A stretch of 64,000 bases of DNA from Cristatella mucedo (taxonomy: Eukaryota > Bryozoa > Phylactolaemata > Cristatellidae): contig WPIO01000010.1 of the NCBI GenBank assembly GCA_009760855.2, forward strand, positions 758,501-822,500. The letters are read 5' to 3'. Below, piece after piece: positions 47,795 through 59,700 of this stretch. Made by a program: the position numbers and the translations under genes. Numbering within the stretch: position 1 is the first letter of the stretch; every line of letters starts with the position of its first letter. The notes under the pieces are model-generated. The model made no database searches. It was not told where the DNA came from and saw only the letters and a list, made by a program, of their open reading frames with translations.

Positions 47795-50700
47795 GTGAGT
47801 CCCGCTTTCTCGTGGCTCTAGCGCATGTAAGCTCTTCCTCGCTCTCCTTGCGTACTCACGCCTGGTATTAGCATCAGTAAGCTAGCCGTTGCACTCTTGA
47901 TGCCGGCACCGGCGTACGGGGAGGGGGGAGAGGTCCCGTTGTGTTCATTGATCGTCTTGTTGGGTAGCGGTTTTTCGGCGCACTTGTCATTCTGTTTGAG
48001 GTTTATGAATATAATCGCATCCTTACCAGTGTTAGATCATGGCTACAGCATGTTGAAATGAAGAGAATTTTACTCTAGGATTGACTGCATATGTCTCCAA
48101 TTTGTAGGTGCTCTTAGCCGCCGCCGTCTGCAACAAAGCTGGAAAAGGTAAAGCTTACGCTCTTGAAATGTGGCGTAGGGAGTAGGCGAATTTATAAACC
48201 GAGCGGCTGCACGTTAGTAGTAGTGTCGTCCTAGTCGTTGATTTCCAGAAACCTTTCTGAACAGCAAGCTGTCGGGTCGGTCGGTTCTGGCACATAGAAG
48301 TTTTTCTATATTTCTAGCAATCATATCACGTCAGTTTGTGGAGATGAGCAGAGCCCGCATAGAAGGGCTTCTCGCTGCATTCCCAAAGCTGATGAACACC
48401 ACAAAGCAACATACGTTCGTGGAGACAGAAAGTGTACGATACGTTTACCAGCCTTTGGAAAAACTCTACGTGCTTTTAATTACGACGAAGGCGAGCAACA
48501 TCCTAGAGGACCTGGAGACGCTACGTCTTTTCGCTCGGGTGGTAAGCTTAAGACGGAGCGGTCACTTTTTTAATACCCCGTGCTGGTGTTTTGATTGGCC
48601 CAACTGGTGCACCCAAGTTTGGCTGCCATTTCTGCCATTTTGCTGTTATAATCACATCCCACAGGCCCGAGTGAGCTTGACATGACCTCTGGGCGTGCTC
48701 TAAGAGCATGTTGACATGATCTTGCTGTGCAAACGTTGTTGCCCAGGTGCAGCGATGCTGTAAATTAGCTAAGTGTCGTGGAATTACTGGCACTTGGTGC
48801 TTGTCAGCTGTCTCCGGGCTGCCGTAGCAGTGCCGGAGCTGAGGAATGCACTGACACACTCACTACCCAGTGAGCTTGTGGTGTTTGACATCGGCACCAG
48901 GCAGTGCGCATGCTCGCGATTGCTATGTCATCCCGATGTTGTGCATGTGGATGCCTTTGACGCTCGTGGGTCTGGCTCTGGAACTTGCCCAGCATTGGCT
49001 TACGTTGATTGAAAGTTTCTTGCCTATCATGGCCTGGCAGATGTGAAGCGGTTGCAAACTAATTACTTGTCCTTGCCGCATTCAAGTTTCACCTCAAGAT
49101 ACTGTTTCACTCAGCTTTCCTTGTGGCCCAGTGAAATGGTCTTTTTGTGTTCTCATGTGCTTTGAGTACTTTGTTGCATGAGCTAGTGCACGTTTCTAGC
49201 CAGCAGCCCTGTTAGTCGATGAGCATGAGTGGCTTTGCATTTGCTGTGCTGGCCTAAGCATGATACTTGCTTATGTTTGGTTGCTTGATACCGTCATGTC
49301 ATTAACCCATGTTTCTTGATTCACTGTAAAGCACCTGGATAGTGATTTAGTTCTCTTATGGTGCTATGCAAACAACCTATTATTATTACTTGTCACCGTT
49401 CTATGGCCATCGTAGCCTCTTGCTAGTAGGTGAGGAGTGAAATGTGTGGATTGTTTGATTGATTGGCACATGAAATAGCCCTCATTGGGGATCATGGGCA
49501 CGATGTCCACCCCATAGAAAGCCGTGTCTCAGGGCTCGGACATTGCCACTTTTAGCTTTTGCCTGTCCCTTGAAAGCTGAGCTTGTCGACCATAGCTTGC
49601 CACCGATTGAGCAAATCGGTTGAATAATGGCTAAGGAAAGGGGCTGTTACAATGAGCATCAGCTGTTTTGTGGCTACTGAGGTTCGTTGAAAACATGATG
49701 CATTCTGTTATGTTTGTTAGTGACAGGTATTAGTTTTTTCGACATTTGTTATAGATGGCCATACTGACCTGCTGATATGCCAATTCTTTTTTTCTCTTGA
49801 TGTTACCTGTCAAGTTGTTGTGCTTATGGATAGCCATTCAACCCAGCTGTTTAGATTACTGAAATTCCTTTTATTTAGGGCTTCGGGCCCGTGGCCTGAA
49901 TTGGATGAAATCGGTGCAGAATTCAGTGTTTGTCCACTCCTGTCTGAGCTTTCCCTCTTTACTTCTGTCTCAGTCTGCCAAGCATCGAATCAACTCAAGA
50001 ATTCACACGGGCTTATAAGTTGCTTCACTCGTTTGCACCAGCCTACTTATCCACCGACCTGTCTACTCCCCCAGTATGCTCTTGCACTGCCCTCATCTCG
50101 GCTTTTAGTCGTCTTGCCGTTCTTAGCACTTAATGTGGAGAAATTTGGTGATCAGTTCGTGTGCACCGAGTCTGGAACATACTTCCGGCTTTTGTCACCA
50201 TCTTCATTGAATTTGCATAGTTTAAGTCTCAGCTCAAGATTTATCTGCTGGTGAACTCTGATTGCCCCAATCAACTTGTCTTTTTTTCATGTGCTTTGAG
50301 TGCCTCTGTGCTGGATAGAGATATGGTTTTCTTGGACATTTGATACATTTATACAAGACATTGCTTCCGTTTATTGTCCACGAGGTGTTAGTTAAGTTAT
50401 TAAGCATGGGTGGGGAGCCAGTTACAGTTGGCATCGTATTTTGTGTGTGAACGTCACAACTGCATCATTATACCTTTTCTCGCCGACCTGCAAATGCTTG
50501 CCATCAGGAGCCATTGCAGGTCGACTTTAAGGTTCTGTGACTCACTTTTAGGTTGCTTCATTCTCTTGCTCTCTTCTCTGCATGCCTATCTGAAACAGTT
50601 TGCTTCTCATGCTTGGCTTCATACCAAGTTACTCAAAGCTCTTCTTACCTCACCCCTTTGACATCACCTCTTTTATGGTCCCAAAACCTAGAGCTCAATT

Positions 50701-53700
50701 TCGACTGACGTTGTAACATCCTCTGACTTGACATTTCAAAAGAAGCTGAAAAGCCACATGTTCCTCACGGCATTTGCTTAGCCCATGTGAATTGTTCTTT
50801 GTGTGCTAATTCGTGATGACTCTGGTTGTATGCTAATACATGATGACTCTGGGCATGTTATGACTAACCAATTGATATGCTTCATTTCTGGCACATGTAA
50901 AGTGCCTAAAAGAGAGTTGGTTTCCTTAAGTTATGCAAATGTCTCATTGTCATTATTATGTTTTTCTGGATGAAGCCATCCAGCTGTAATGGTGATGCTA
51001 GCTGTAGCCCTTCAGCATGACATGCTGGATAGTAGGTGCTATGTATGGGCGATGTGCCAGTCGGGGCTGCTGTAAAAGTAAGCTCGTTTTCTCTCAGCTC
51101 TGCCGTGAGGATCCTTGGCTAACTTACCAGCTGAGTGTGCAGCCCATGCTGTATGTCAGTCAGTGTAGGTGCCAACATTTCAGTATCTCGAGTCTCGGCA
51201 TATATATTGAGTACTTAGTGTTTCTGCTGCCTGGATGCACCACGTTCCTGCGTAATTGTTCTTTAATTCTCTTGCCATGCATTCTTTTGAGTGGCTAACA
51301 TAATCTCCGAGATGTAATTTTGCTTCAGGATGCACTAATATTTCATTCTTGGCAGCCTTCCTGCCGACCGTGCAACAACGTGGTATTGGCATCGAGAGGG
51401 CAGTGTGTTAAGGATTGCACACCAGTGCTGCTTATTCCAGAGACCTGTTGCAGCTCTCCTTGGTACAGTACAAGTGAAGGCAGGCTTTCTTACAGCGGAA
51501 TCCTTTTCATCCAGCTGAATGGTCAGATACGTTTGTGCTCCTTTAAAGTATTAGCCACACTTGGCCTTAGTCGCTTTGTCGTCGTGAGTCCAGGAAGTAG
51601 CCAAGAATTTGTGTAGGGACTGAACCTTCTTAGGGACATGCTTAACCACGACGATTGCCGAGCCAACTAATTCTAGAGCCAGCTGCACCTTCATAAGGGG
51701 GCGTGTCACCCAGAGGACTGCAGCTCCCCTATTAAGTCCTCTCCGATTGGGCGTGCCTTGGTTCCTATCCTTTGTGCGGTTGGTGTGCATCCGAGCTAGC
51801 AGCACTGTTTCTGAGAACAGCTATACTGTTTTAATGAGGGTGGAAGGTCAAGAGTTGATTGGGCCCCACATTACTTTTGTTTCACCTATGGCAGTCAGCT
51901 AGATAAGGTGACAATTCTGCATGTAGGCTCATTTACATGCAACAGTTTGAGTAAGCACTATATGAAGTGAATAAGCATACTCCCTTGCTTGGACTTGACT
52001 ATGTCTCATGCAGTTTATCTGTAATTCACATCTGTGGTGCAGCATTAGTATTTTGGACGTTCTCAAAAGTCTTGTTCCGCCCCTTGAAATGAGCAAAATG
52101 GTAAGAAGAGTGAGGCATCCCAAGTGTACCCACCAACTCCTGTAAGCATTGATCCGCTCATTTGCTACTGAGGTTGCTATGGCCTTTCCAGCACATGTTC
52201 GCGATTAGTGTAGCTTTTTGCTCCGTACGAGCCCTCCAGTGTCTGTCCAGTCTCTGTGGGCTTGAGGGCGATGTTTCCCCTACCCGCCGACATTAGCAGG
52301 GCGGCTTGTTATGGCGCTTCGTCCAGCATAAGCTGGAGGACACCGATTGACAGCACCACCCTCGAAGGGAAGGCTGCAGGACTAGCATGAATTGGGCCTA
52401 AGCAACTAAGAAGTGGCATCTAGTCTTAAATGCCTTTTGCTAACAGCAAATGAAAAGCATTCGTAAGTCGACATAAAGATGAGGTGTACAACTCCAACAA
52501 TAGTAAAAATCGAAAGTGGTTTTGAGGTTAGGTGTTGCTTATGCTCCTTACCGTGTCCGAGTTCTGCACAGTATTTTCAGACTGGTGGACCAGCACGTGT
52601 GCTTCGATCTAATGCAGATTGCTGGGATTCCAAGTCATATGGCTCTTCTGATGAACGATTACATTTGGTAGCAGGACAATGACCCGAATCATACAGCAAA
52701 AGCTCCTGCAGGTTTTTCTCCGAGGCAGGTGTGAGAGCCATGAGCCGGACGTGTCAGTCGCGTTACCTAAATCACTTAGTGCATGTCCGGGGATAGGTAT
52801 GAGTATCGTCTGAGGTCTGATTTGGTCTCGGCTACGACTTCCGAAGAACTGCTTAGTTGTTTGCACGACTGCTGGAGCATGGTTACTCCAGAGACCTTTC
52901 AGAGGTTGACGGGAGTCTTAGCTTCAGCAAGCAAGAGAGGTAATTAAAAAGTGAATGGGCCCCCATATTAAATTATTTGCTCTATTGAAAGTGCTAATAT
53001 TTTTACATAGGCAGGGCAGTAGGTACTTATTTAGTATGTCATATGAAGACTGCCGTCATTGAGTGGGTGGTACCATATCAGGTGGGACAAAACCTTTGTG
53101 AAAGAATGCACACGCACAGAGAAGAAGCCGGTGGAAGCCACATTGCCATTTTACAACGAGCAGGACACCGATACGAAGCACGAGTTGTTCCTAAGTAGAA
53201 CGGTGCTATGACGTCTTGCCCTTGTAATGATAAACCAGTCGTCTGATGAGAACCCGGTTACAGCTAAAGTCGCCAATGCTACTGTCTAAGCGATGGCATG
53301 ACCCTTACCTGGTCACGATGCTTGCCCGGCCGATTGTGACTGAGCTGGAAAGTGTAAACACATCGATATTTGGGTTAAGACAAGAATAGAGATCTGCTTT
53401 TGTTTCTTCATTTGAGTGTGGGAAGCAGCTGTGAGCTGGCCACTTAGTCAAACGGTTACACCAAAGTATATTGGCCAAGAAATATGGCCATGCAGTCTGC
53501 ACAATTTAAATGTGACCCAGTTGCTGGTGAAATTGTTTGGCTGACCAACACACTCTACTGTGACGATGGCATCAATAGGGCAATGCACCATTTGTGCTTA
53601 AACGAAGAGAAAGAACAGAAAATACAAACAGTAATTAAACTAAAATAGCCTTAACCTTTGATCTAGCAACAATGGAATTAAGCGCAGCATGGAAAATGCC

Positions 53701-56700
53701 ATCTAACTGCCAAGGGCTGTTGATGTTCATCTAGTCGGACGTTAATGTAAGCTCAGCTATAGACTAGAACCAAGAAGTCTCGCTTGGCATGTTGCCAGGC
53801 TTCGTTTAGTACATGCTCCAGCTATAAGCGTTCGCTATGAGGGCTACTGCCAAAAGCCTTCTCCCTCTTGCTGATGTGATTGCCAAGCACAATCTAGGCT
53901 TTCTATTCTATGCTGATGACACTCAGTTGTACCTTTGCTTTGATCCCTCCCAGCCTTCGAGCACCTCAAATTCTCTAAACTCACTAGCTGCATGCATTGA
54001 TGACATCCGCACATGGATGGCAGAAAATTTTCTAAAACTTAACGATGATAAAACTAACTTACTAGTTATGGGCGAATCCAGTGTGATTCAGAGATTGGAA
54101 AGGCTGACTCTCAAAATGGGCTCTGCCAGCATATCTCCAGTTGAATCAGCTCGAAATCTAGGTGTCATATTCCAAAGCGACCTCTCGTTAGACGACCATA
54201 TCAGCTCAACAGTCAAATCTGCCTATTTTCAGCTTCATAACATTGCTAAAATTCGGGCTTGTTTAGATAAGGATACCGCATCTAAGTTAGTCCATGCATT
54301 CGTGACATCCCGTCTCGACTTCTGCAACTCACTGCTTACTGGCCTACCAGCATGTGCATTCAGGCGATTGCAGCTGGTGCAAAACTCTGCAGCTAGGCTT
54401 GTCTGTCGTGAGTGTTGCAGTTGCCACATTACTCCACTTGTCGCCGACCTGCACTGGTTACCAGTCAAGCAACGGATTGACTTCAAGGTTTCGTCACTCA
54501 CTTTTAGGTCTCTTCATTCTATGTCTCCAGCCTATCTCTCAGATATAATACCCCATCAGGCCAAGCATCATACCACCCGCTTTTCGGAATCCAACAGTCT
54601 ACAAACACCTTGTACAAACCTCAAATCCTTTGGAGACCGTGCATTTAGTTCGTATGCTCCCAAAGCCCGGAACTCCCTCCCGACCTGCGTCAGAACATCC
54701 CCTGACCTGACCACATATAAAAAGAACTTAAAAACACACGTATTTTGGACAGCATATAATGGGTCCCTGTGATTCGTCCTTGATGTGCTTATGCCTGCTG
54801 ACACAGTGCATGCTGCCACTAACCACATTTGCATGCTGACCCTGTGCATGTCACCCCTAACCGTATTATTCATTTTGTTGTTTATCAAGCATGATTTTAC
54901 TTCATTCAATTGCATTTCCCTTTGCAGAAAATGTAAAGCGATTGAAATCTAAAAAGAGTTCTCTGAGGGCGCTTTATCAAGTTCGTTATTATTATTATTA
55001 TATTTATGTAAAGGCTCCAGCTGTTGATGCTAGATCCTAGCTGTAGATACTAGATGTAGATCCTAGTGGCTACTGGCAACTGCCAAGTGTACTGCAATAG
55101 CCCTGCCTGCAGAGGTGCTGTGGATCTCACAGGTTTTCCCGTAGATACGTTGTGCCGGTGAGAAGTCAGGTGCCTTTGGTGTTGTGGGTTCTGGCCCCCT
55201 CAGCAATGTGCTTAGTCATTATGATATCTGCATTTGTGCACGACGTATTTCAAGTTATTGATATTGAGAAACACTTTATAAATCGGCCTTTTTGTTCTTT
55301 TAGGTGCCCGAGTATTGCAGGAACTTGGAGGAGACAGACATAGCAGAGCAAGCATTTCAGCTCATCTTTGCATTTGACGAAATTGTTGCTTTGGGCTATA
55401 GAGAGAATGTGAACCTTGCTCAAATACGAACGTTCATTGAAATGGATTCACACGAGGAGAAAGTTTATCTGGCGATGAGAGAGGTATGTTGGCTTTGCTG
55501 TTGAATGTTAATAGTCATCCATACATAGCTAGGCTGCATGTTTATACCATGGAGTGTCTAAGTACCGGTTCACCTGTGTAAATTAAAAAACAATTATGGG
55601 CTTTTGAAGCAAGTAGTTTTGGTTTAAAAATCGGCTGTTAAGTCGAGTGAGCAGTGCTTTTGTGCCACCGTGTAGGGCCTGGTACAATGGGTTGCATAAA
55701 TTTGTGTATGCTACCACCTGGCAACTGACTTTATTACACAAAAAAACACTCGAAGAAGCCGAATCGTCAACTGCCTTATGCTTCAGTGTCGATCTGGGAA
55801 ATCAAACGTAACCTCGTGCTGCAAGTACTAAAGTTTTAATTTACCAGCGACTGTGGTGACTCGACATGATTGCTGGTTGTGCAGTTTTCCACGTATACAT
55901 TTTAAAAGTTATGATATGGACGATATATGATGACACAATTGTTGCATGTTGCCAGTGGTCATGATGAACCCACAAGGAGCTTTGCAATTATGGGACCGAA
56001 CATAATTCAAATATTATCAGGCAAGCCATCGATTCGCAAGGTTTATTGCTGCATCCAAGCTTTAAGCTTGGATTTAAAGACTGAGTTTTGTCATGAGTGC
56101 TTGAGTGTTTTAGGTCAGAAACCAATTGAAAGAATGTTGTTGAGCTAGGTATTGCTTGATGCTAGGTAGGCACAATTTCTTGGCTTTAAAAGTTAAGTTT
56201 CTTTCTCCAGTTGGTTTAGGCAAGTTGTACCCACACCGCTATTTAACATACTTTTCACTGTGAGGTAAGGTATGCATGAATCCTGCTCCTTCGACTTATG
56301 TTATCTGCTCTCACGGGTGATACACAATCCCTTTGTTGCTCGGTGCCTATTTTCTGGCAAATCTTTTTGTCGATGGTGGTCTCATCGACATGGATGATAC
56401 AATTTTAGGCGTAATACGGAAGGTCTAGTTGCTCGAGACACCGAGCCTCTTTAACATGTTCCTCGGTACTGATTGTGCATAGCATAGCATAGCTCGGTGC
56501 CTATTTTCGGGCAAATCTTTTTTGTCGATGGTAATCTCATCGACATGGGCTGTGTAGATCAGGATCTGTTGTTCAAACGGTGTGAAAGCCACGTGGCTTC
56601 TCTCTTTTCTAGACTGGTGCTCTCACCTTGCTATCTCAATCTAGTCTTGGCTTACACACGTGATTAGGTGACTGAGCAAATCTGCTAGAATACTCTGATA

Positions 56701-59700
56701 CATACATTATTATCGCCAGAATGTGCCATGCTGCCCTAAAAATTCCAGGCGTAGGACGAAGGTCTAGTTGCTCGAGACATCGCACCTCTTTAACGTGTTC
56801 CTCGGTACTGATTGTGCATAGCATCCATTACACAATCGGGACTGGCCACTATTTGGTGACACGACAGTGAACAATTTTACAAGTTTTGCTGCTTCTGCAT
56901 CCGTGGTTTTCCGCGGTGCCTGATTTGTGCAGCACTGACTGTAGACACAAGAGCGAGAAGCTCGGGAGAACATGCAGAAGAGAGCCAAGGAGCTGACACT
57001 CGCCCGACGTGAAGCACAGAAGCGCGGTGTGAAGAACCCGTACTCGGGCATTGGCAGCTCTTCTTCATCGTCATCGCTGAAGTCGTCGACGGGTGCCGAA
57101 ATCGCTGTGACATCCGGCATCGTCTCTGACTCGAGGCCTGCTTACACGCCGCCAGCGTAGGACAGCACTTGCAGCTGGCTGTGTACCTCTTGGCTTGTGC
57201 TATTGCGCTTGGCTTGTGCTATTGCGTTGCGTATCCTTTGCTCTGCAACACTTTCACTGCAAAATGTTAAAATGCTTTTCAGACGCCCGTCCGGACCAAG
57301 CAAAGCACTGAAGCTAGGAAGCAGAACGAAAGATGTCGACTCGTTTGTTGATCAGTTGAAGTCGGAAGGAGAAGGTTGGCTTTTATCTTTAAGTTGTTAC
57401 TGTTGTCGCACGTCGGTCTGCTGTCCTATACCCATGCGAATTTCTTTTCCACTCCCTTTAGCCTTAGTTATAAGCTATCAGCATTCCAATTAAGTAGGTT
57501 GGCCGTATTCGTTGCCAGAAACCCTGATTCCGCGAGTTCTGGAGTTCTGCAAACGGTTTTGGAAGTTGCCGTGATCTTCTTAGATGCCAGCACTTGGCGT
57601 TGGCAGCATGCTTCACGAATGGTCGTTGCCCGTTTTTGTAAATGTTCAGTATTAATTCCATTACGTATATGGATATCTGAATGTGCTGATTGCATTCTTA
57701 GCACAAAGCACGGTTCGGTCTGGCAACCTCGATAGTGCTAACCCAAAGCTGAACAAGGAATGTGCAGAACTCGATATAAGCTTGGGATTTCTTTTGGAAC
57801 TGGGGTGGTCCTGCGTGACCCACCTGGCGAGTGTTAGCAACTAAAATGGGCCGATGATACTTAAGCTCAGAAAAAAACCAGTAGCAGGGTGGTGCAAGTT
57901 CCACTCATAGAAACTTGTGTGCTGTTAGACTTCTTGTGAAAACGAAGAAGCACATGCAGGGTTGGCAGTGTAGGCTCATGGAATACTAGATTTAGTGACG
58001 GCCACTAGTGGTACTAGACCAATTACCTTTAGCAGTCTGACGTCGTTAGGACGAATAAATGCATGGCAGCCGCAAGTGAAAATGCCAAGTGAAAGTGCCA
58101 CAACGGATGTGCAGGTTTGTGAGGAAAGATGAGTAGTAGAGGCTCGATGCTCGGCTTGGGTTCTCAGCCTACGTGCGTATGCCTGCCTGCCATGCCACGA
58201 AGCTCGAACCACTTGTGCGATTTGCAGCTGCTGGCTGTGCACCTCGTGCAGTTCGCAGTTTTTTCATCCAGTGCTTTCATTTCGCTATGGTGCAGCAGCT
58301 GGCGTATGTATGTGGCATTGGACGGTGCTAATGTTTAGTGGTGAATGTGTCACAGGCTTCATTTCTATCGTTTTTTTTTGTAGCTGTTGCACCGGCAGGC
58401 GGACAGCAGAAGAGCGCCGTCGCTAAAACGGCGATTCCTGCTGCTGATAAGGAGAGGTACTGTTTCCTGTCGGTGCTTTGTCACTTTCAAAATGGCAGTG
58501 ATTACAATATATGTGCATAGTATTTTGTTTGTGGGGCGTTTTTAAATACTTATGCCTCGTACCATTATTAACATAAAACATTAGATCCTGGTAGATATAT
58601 TTTCCCTGAAGTATCATCATGAACTAGCTGCGAAGGCTGCCATGTTGCTTGCCATCTCGTTTATTGTGCAGCCACTGCACTTTCTCTGCATCAGTACACA
58701 GTGCCGTGTGTGGTTGATTTTGGCCCCTGTATTGACTGAACGTGACGTGGCATGATATTTTCTTCAGCTTTCAAACCTTAAGCACTTGCGCACGCCTTGA
58801 TGTTGAGGTCTAGCTGTCGGTTGAGCACTTGGACTGAGCCGGGAAAGGCCATCCATGACTTCTAGACCGGGAACTTTGTAAAATGGCTTAGTTAATGGCT
58901 TAGTTTAGTGCAAACAATTGTAGGTACCACCCGTTATCGAGGGGCATGACCACCGGTGGCCATGAGTATGTGTGTGCTATCTTTGGAGACTAACAATGCT
59001 ACCTATTCCAAAATTATGCCACAAGATAAGATTCGTAGGTTGAAGTGCAGTTAGAGGTGAGGTGATTTTTATTGCGAAGTAATGTTAGTGGCTAGCAGGG
59101 AGGTCATCGAGTAGCTCTGTTTGCAACGATCCAAAACATCAAAGAACAGCCTCTGACAACTTTTAACTGCCCACTTTTGACTTTCGAAATCTTTGGCATT
59201 CTTAAAAGATGCACTCAAGCACACACATATTTATTTGGGCCGGCGGATTTCTCCATTTAGCCTGCTATCCCGCTGCTATCCAGCCGTTTGGTCTTGGCCT
59301 GGCAGCACTGAAAAATCGTGCATAAGGCGTTTTGATATATTTTATTATGTAACCACTGTCAGCTTTTCGCTTGCCTACTTAGTCATGTAGCCCCCTAGCT
59401 TTCAAAAAGCGGCTCGGGAGACAATGAGGTACAGTTCTCGGCTCCAAGTGAGTGCCTGTCCAACCTTTCCAACAGAGGCTCATAGGATTGAAATATATTT
59501 GATCGTGAAGTTTGGTCTGCTCACCCTACCCGAGACCTGCTGTGGTGAATAGTTGCTAAGGAAATAGTATTTATTGTACCTTGTACATAGTTTTTCATGC
59601 AAGTATAAGTCGTTGTAGCAACGACCATCCTTTGTGCAGCAAAGATTTGCCACACATGTCAGGGATGGTACTTAAGAGAAAGACCTTTTTACAGTTGGCC

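Larger units (their letters stand above)
48542..55303. other. ARCN1 intron 3
   Basis: 6.8 kb with no further exon recognised. It contains three L2-like LINE pieces on the sense strand and a Tc1 remnant. Confidence 0.7.

Noticed and set aside
57376-57735. 119-codon ORF in ARCN1 intron 6 as an extra exon
   Set aside because: It starts inside exon 6 out of frame, and delta-COP has no matching segment; exon 6 to exon 7 joins cleanly without it.
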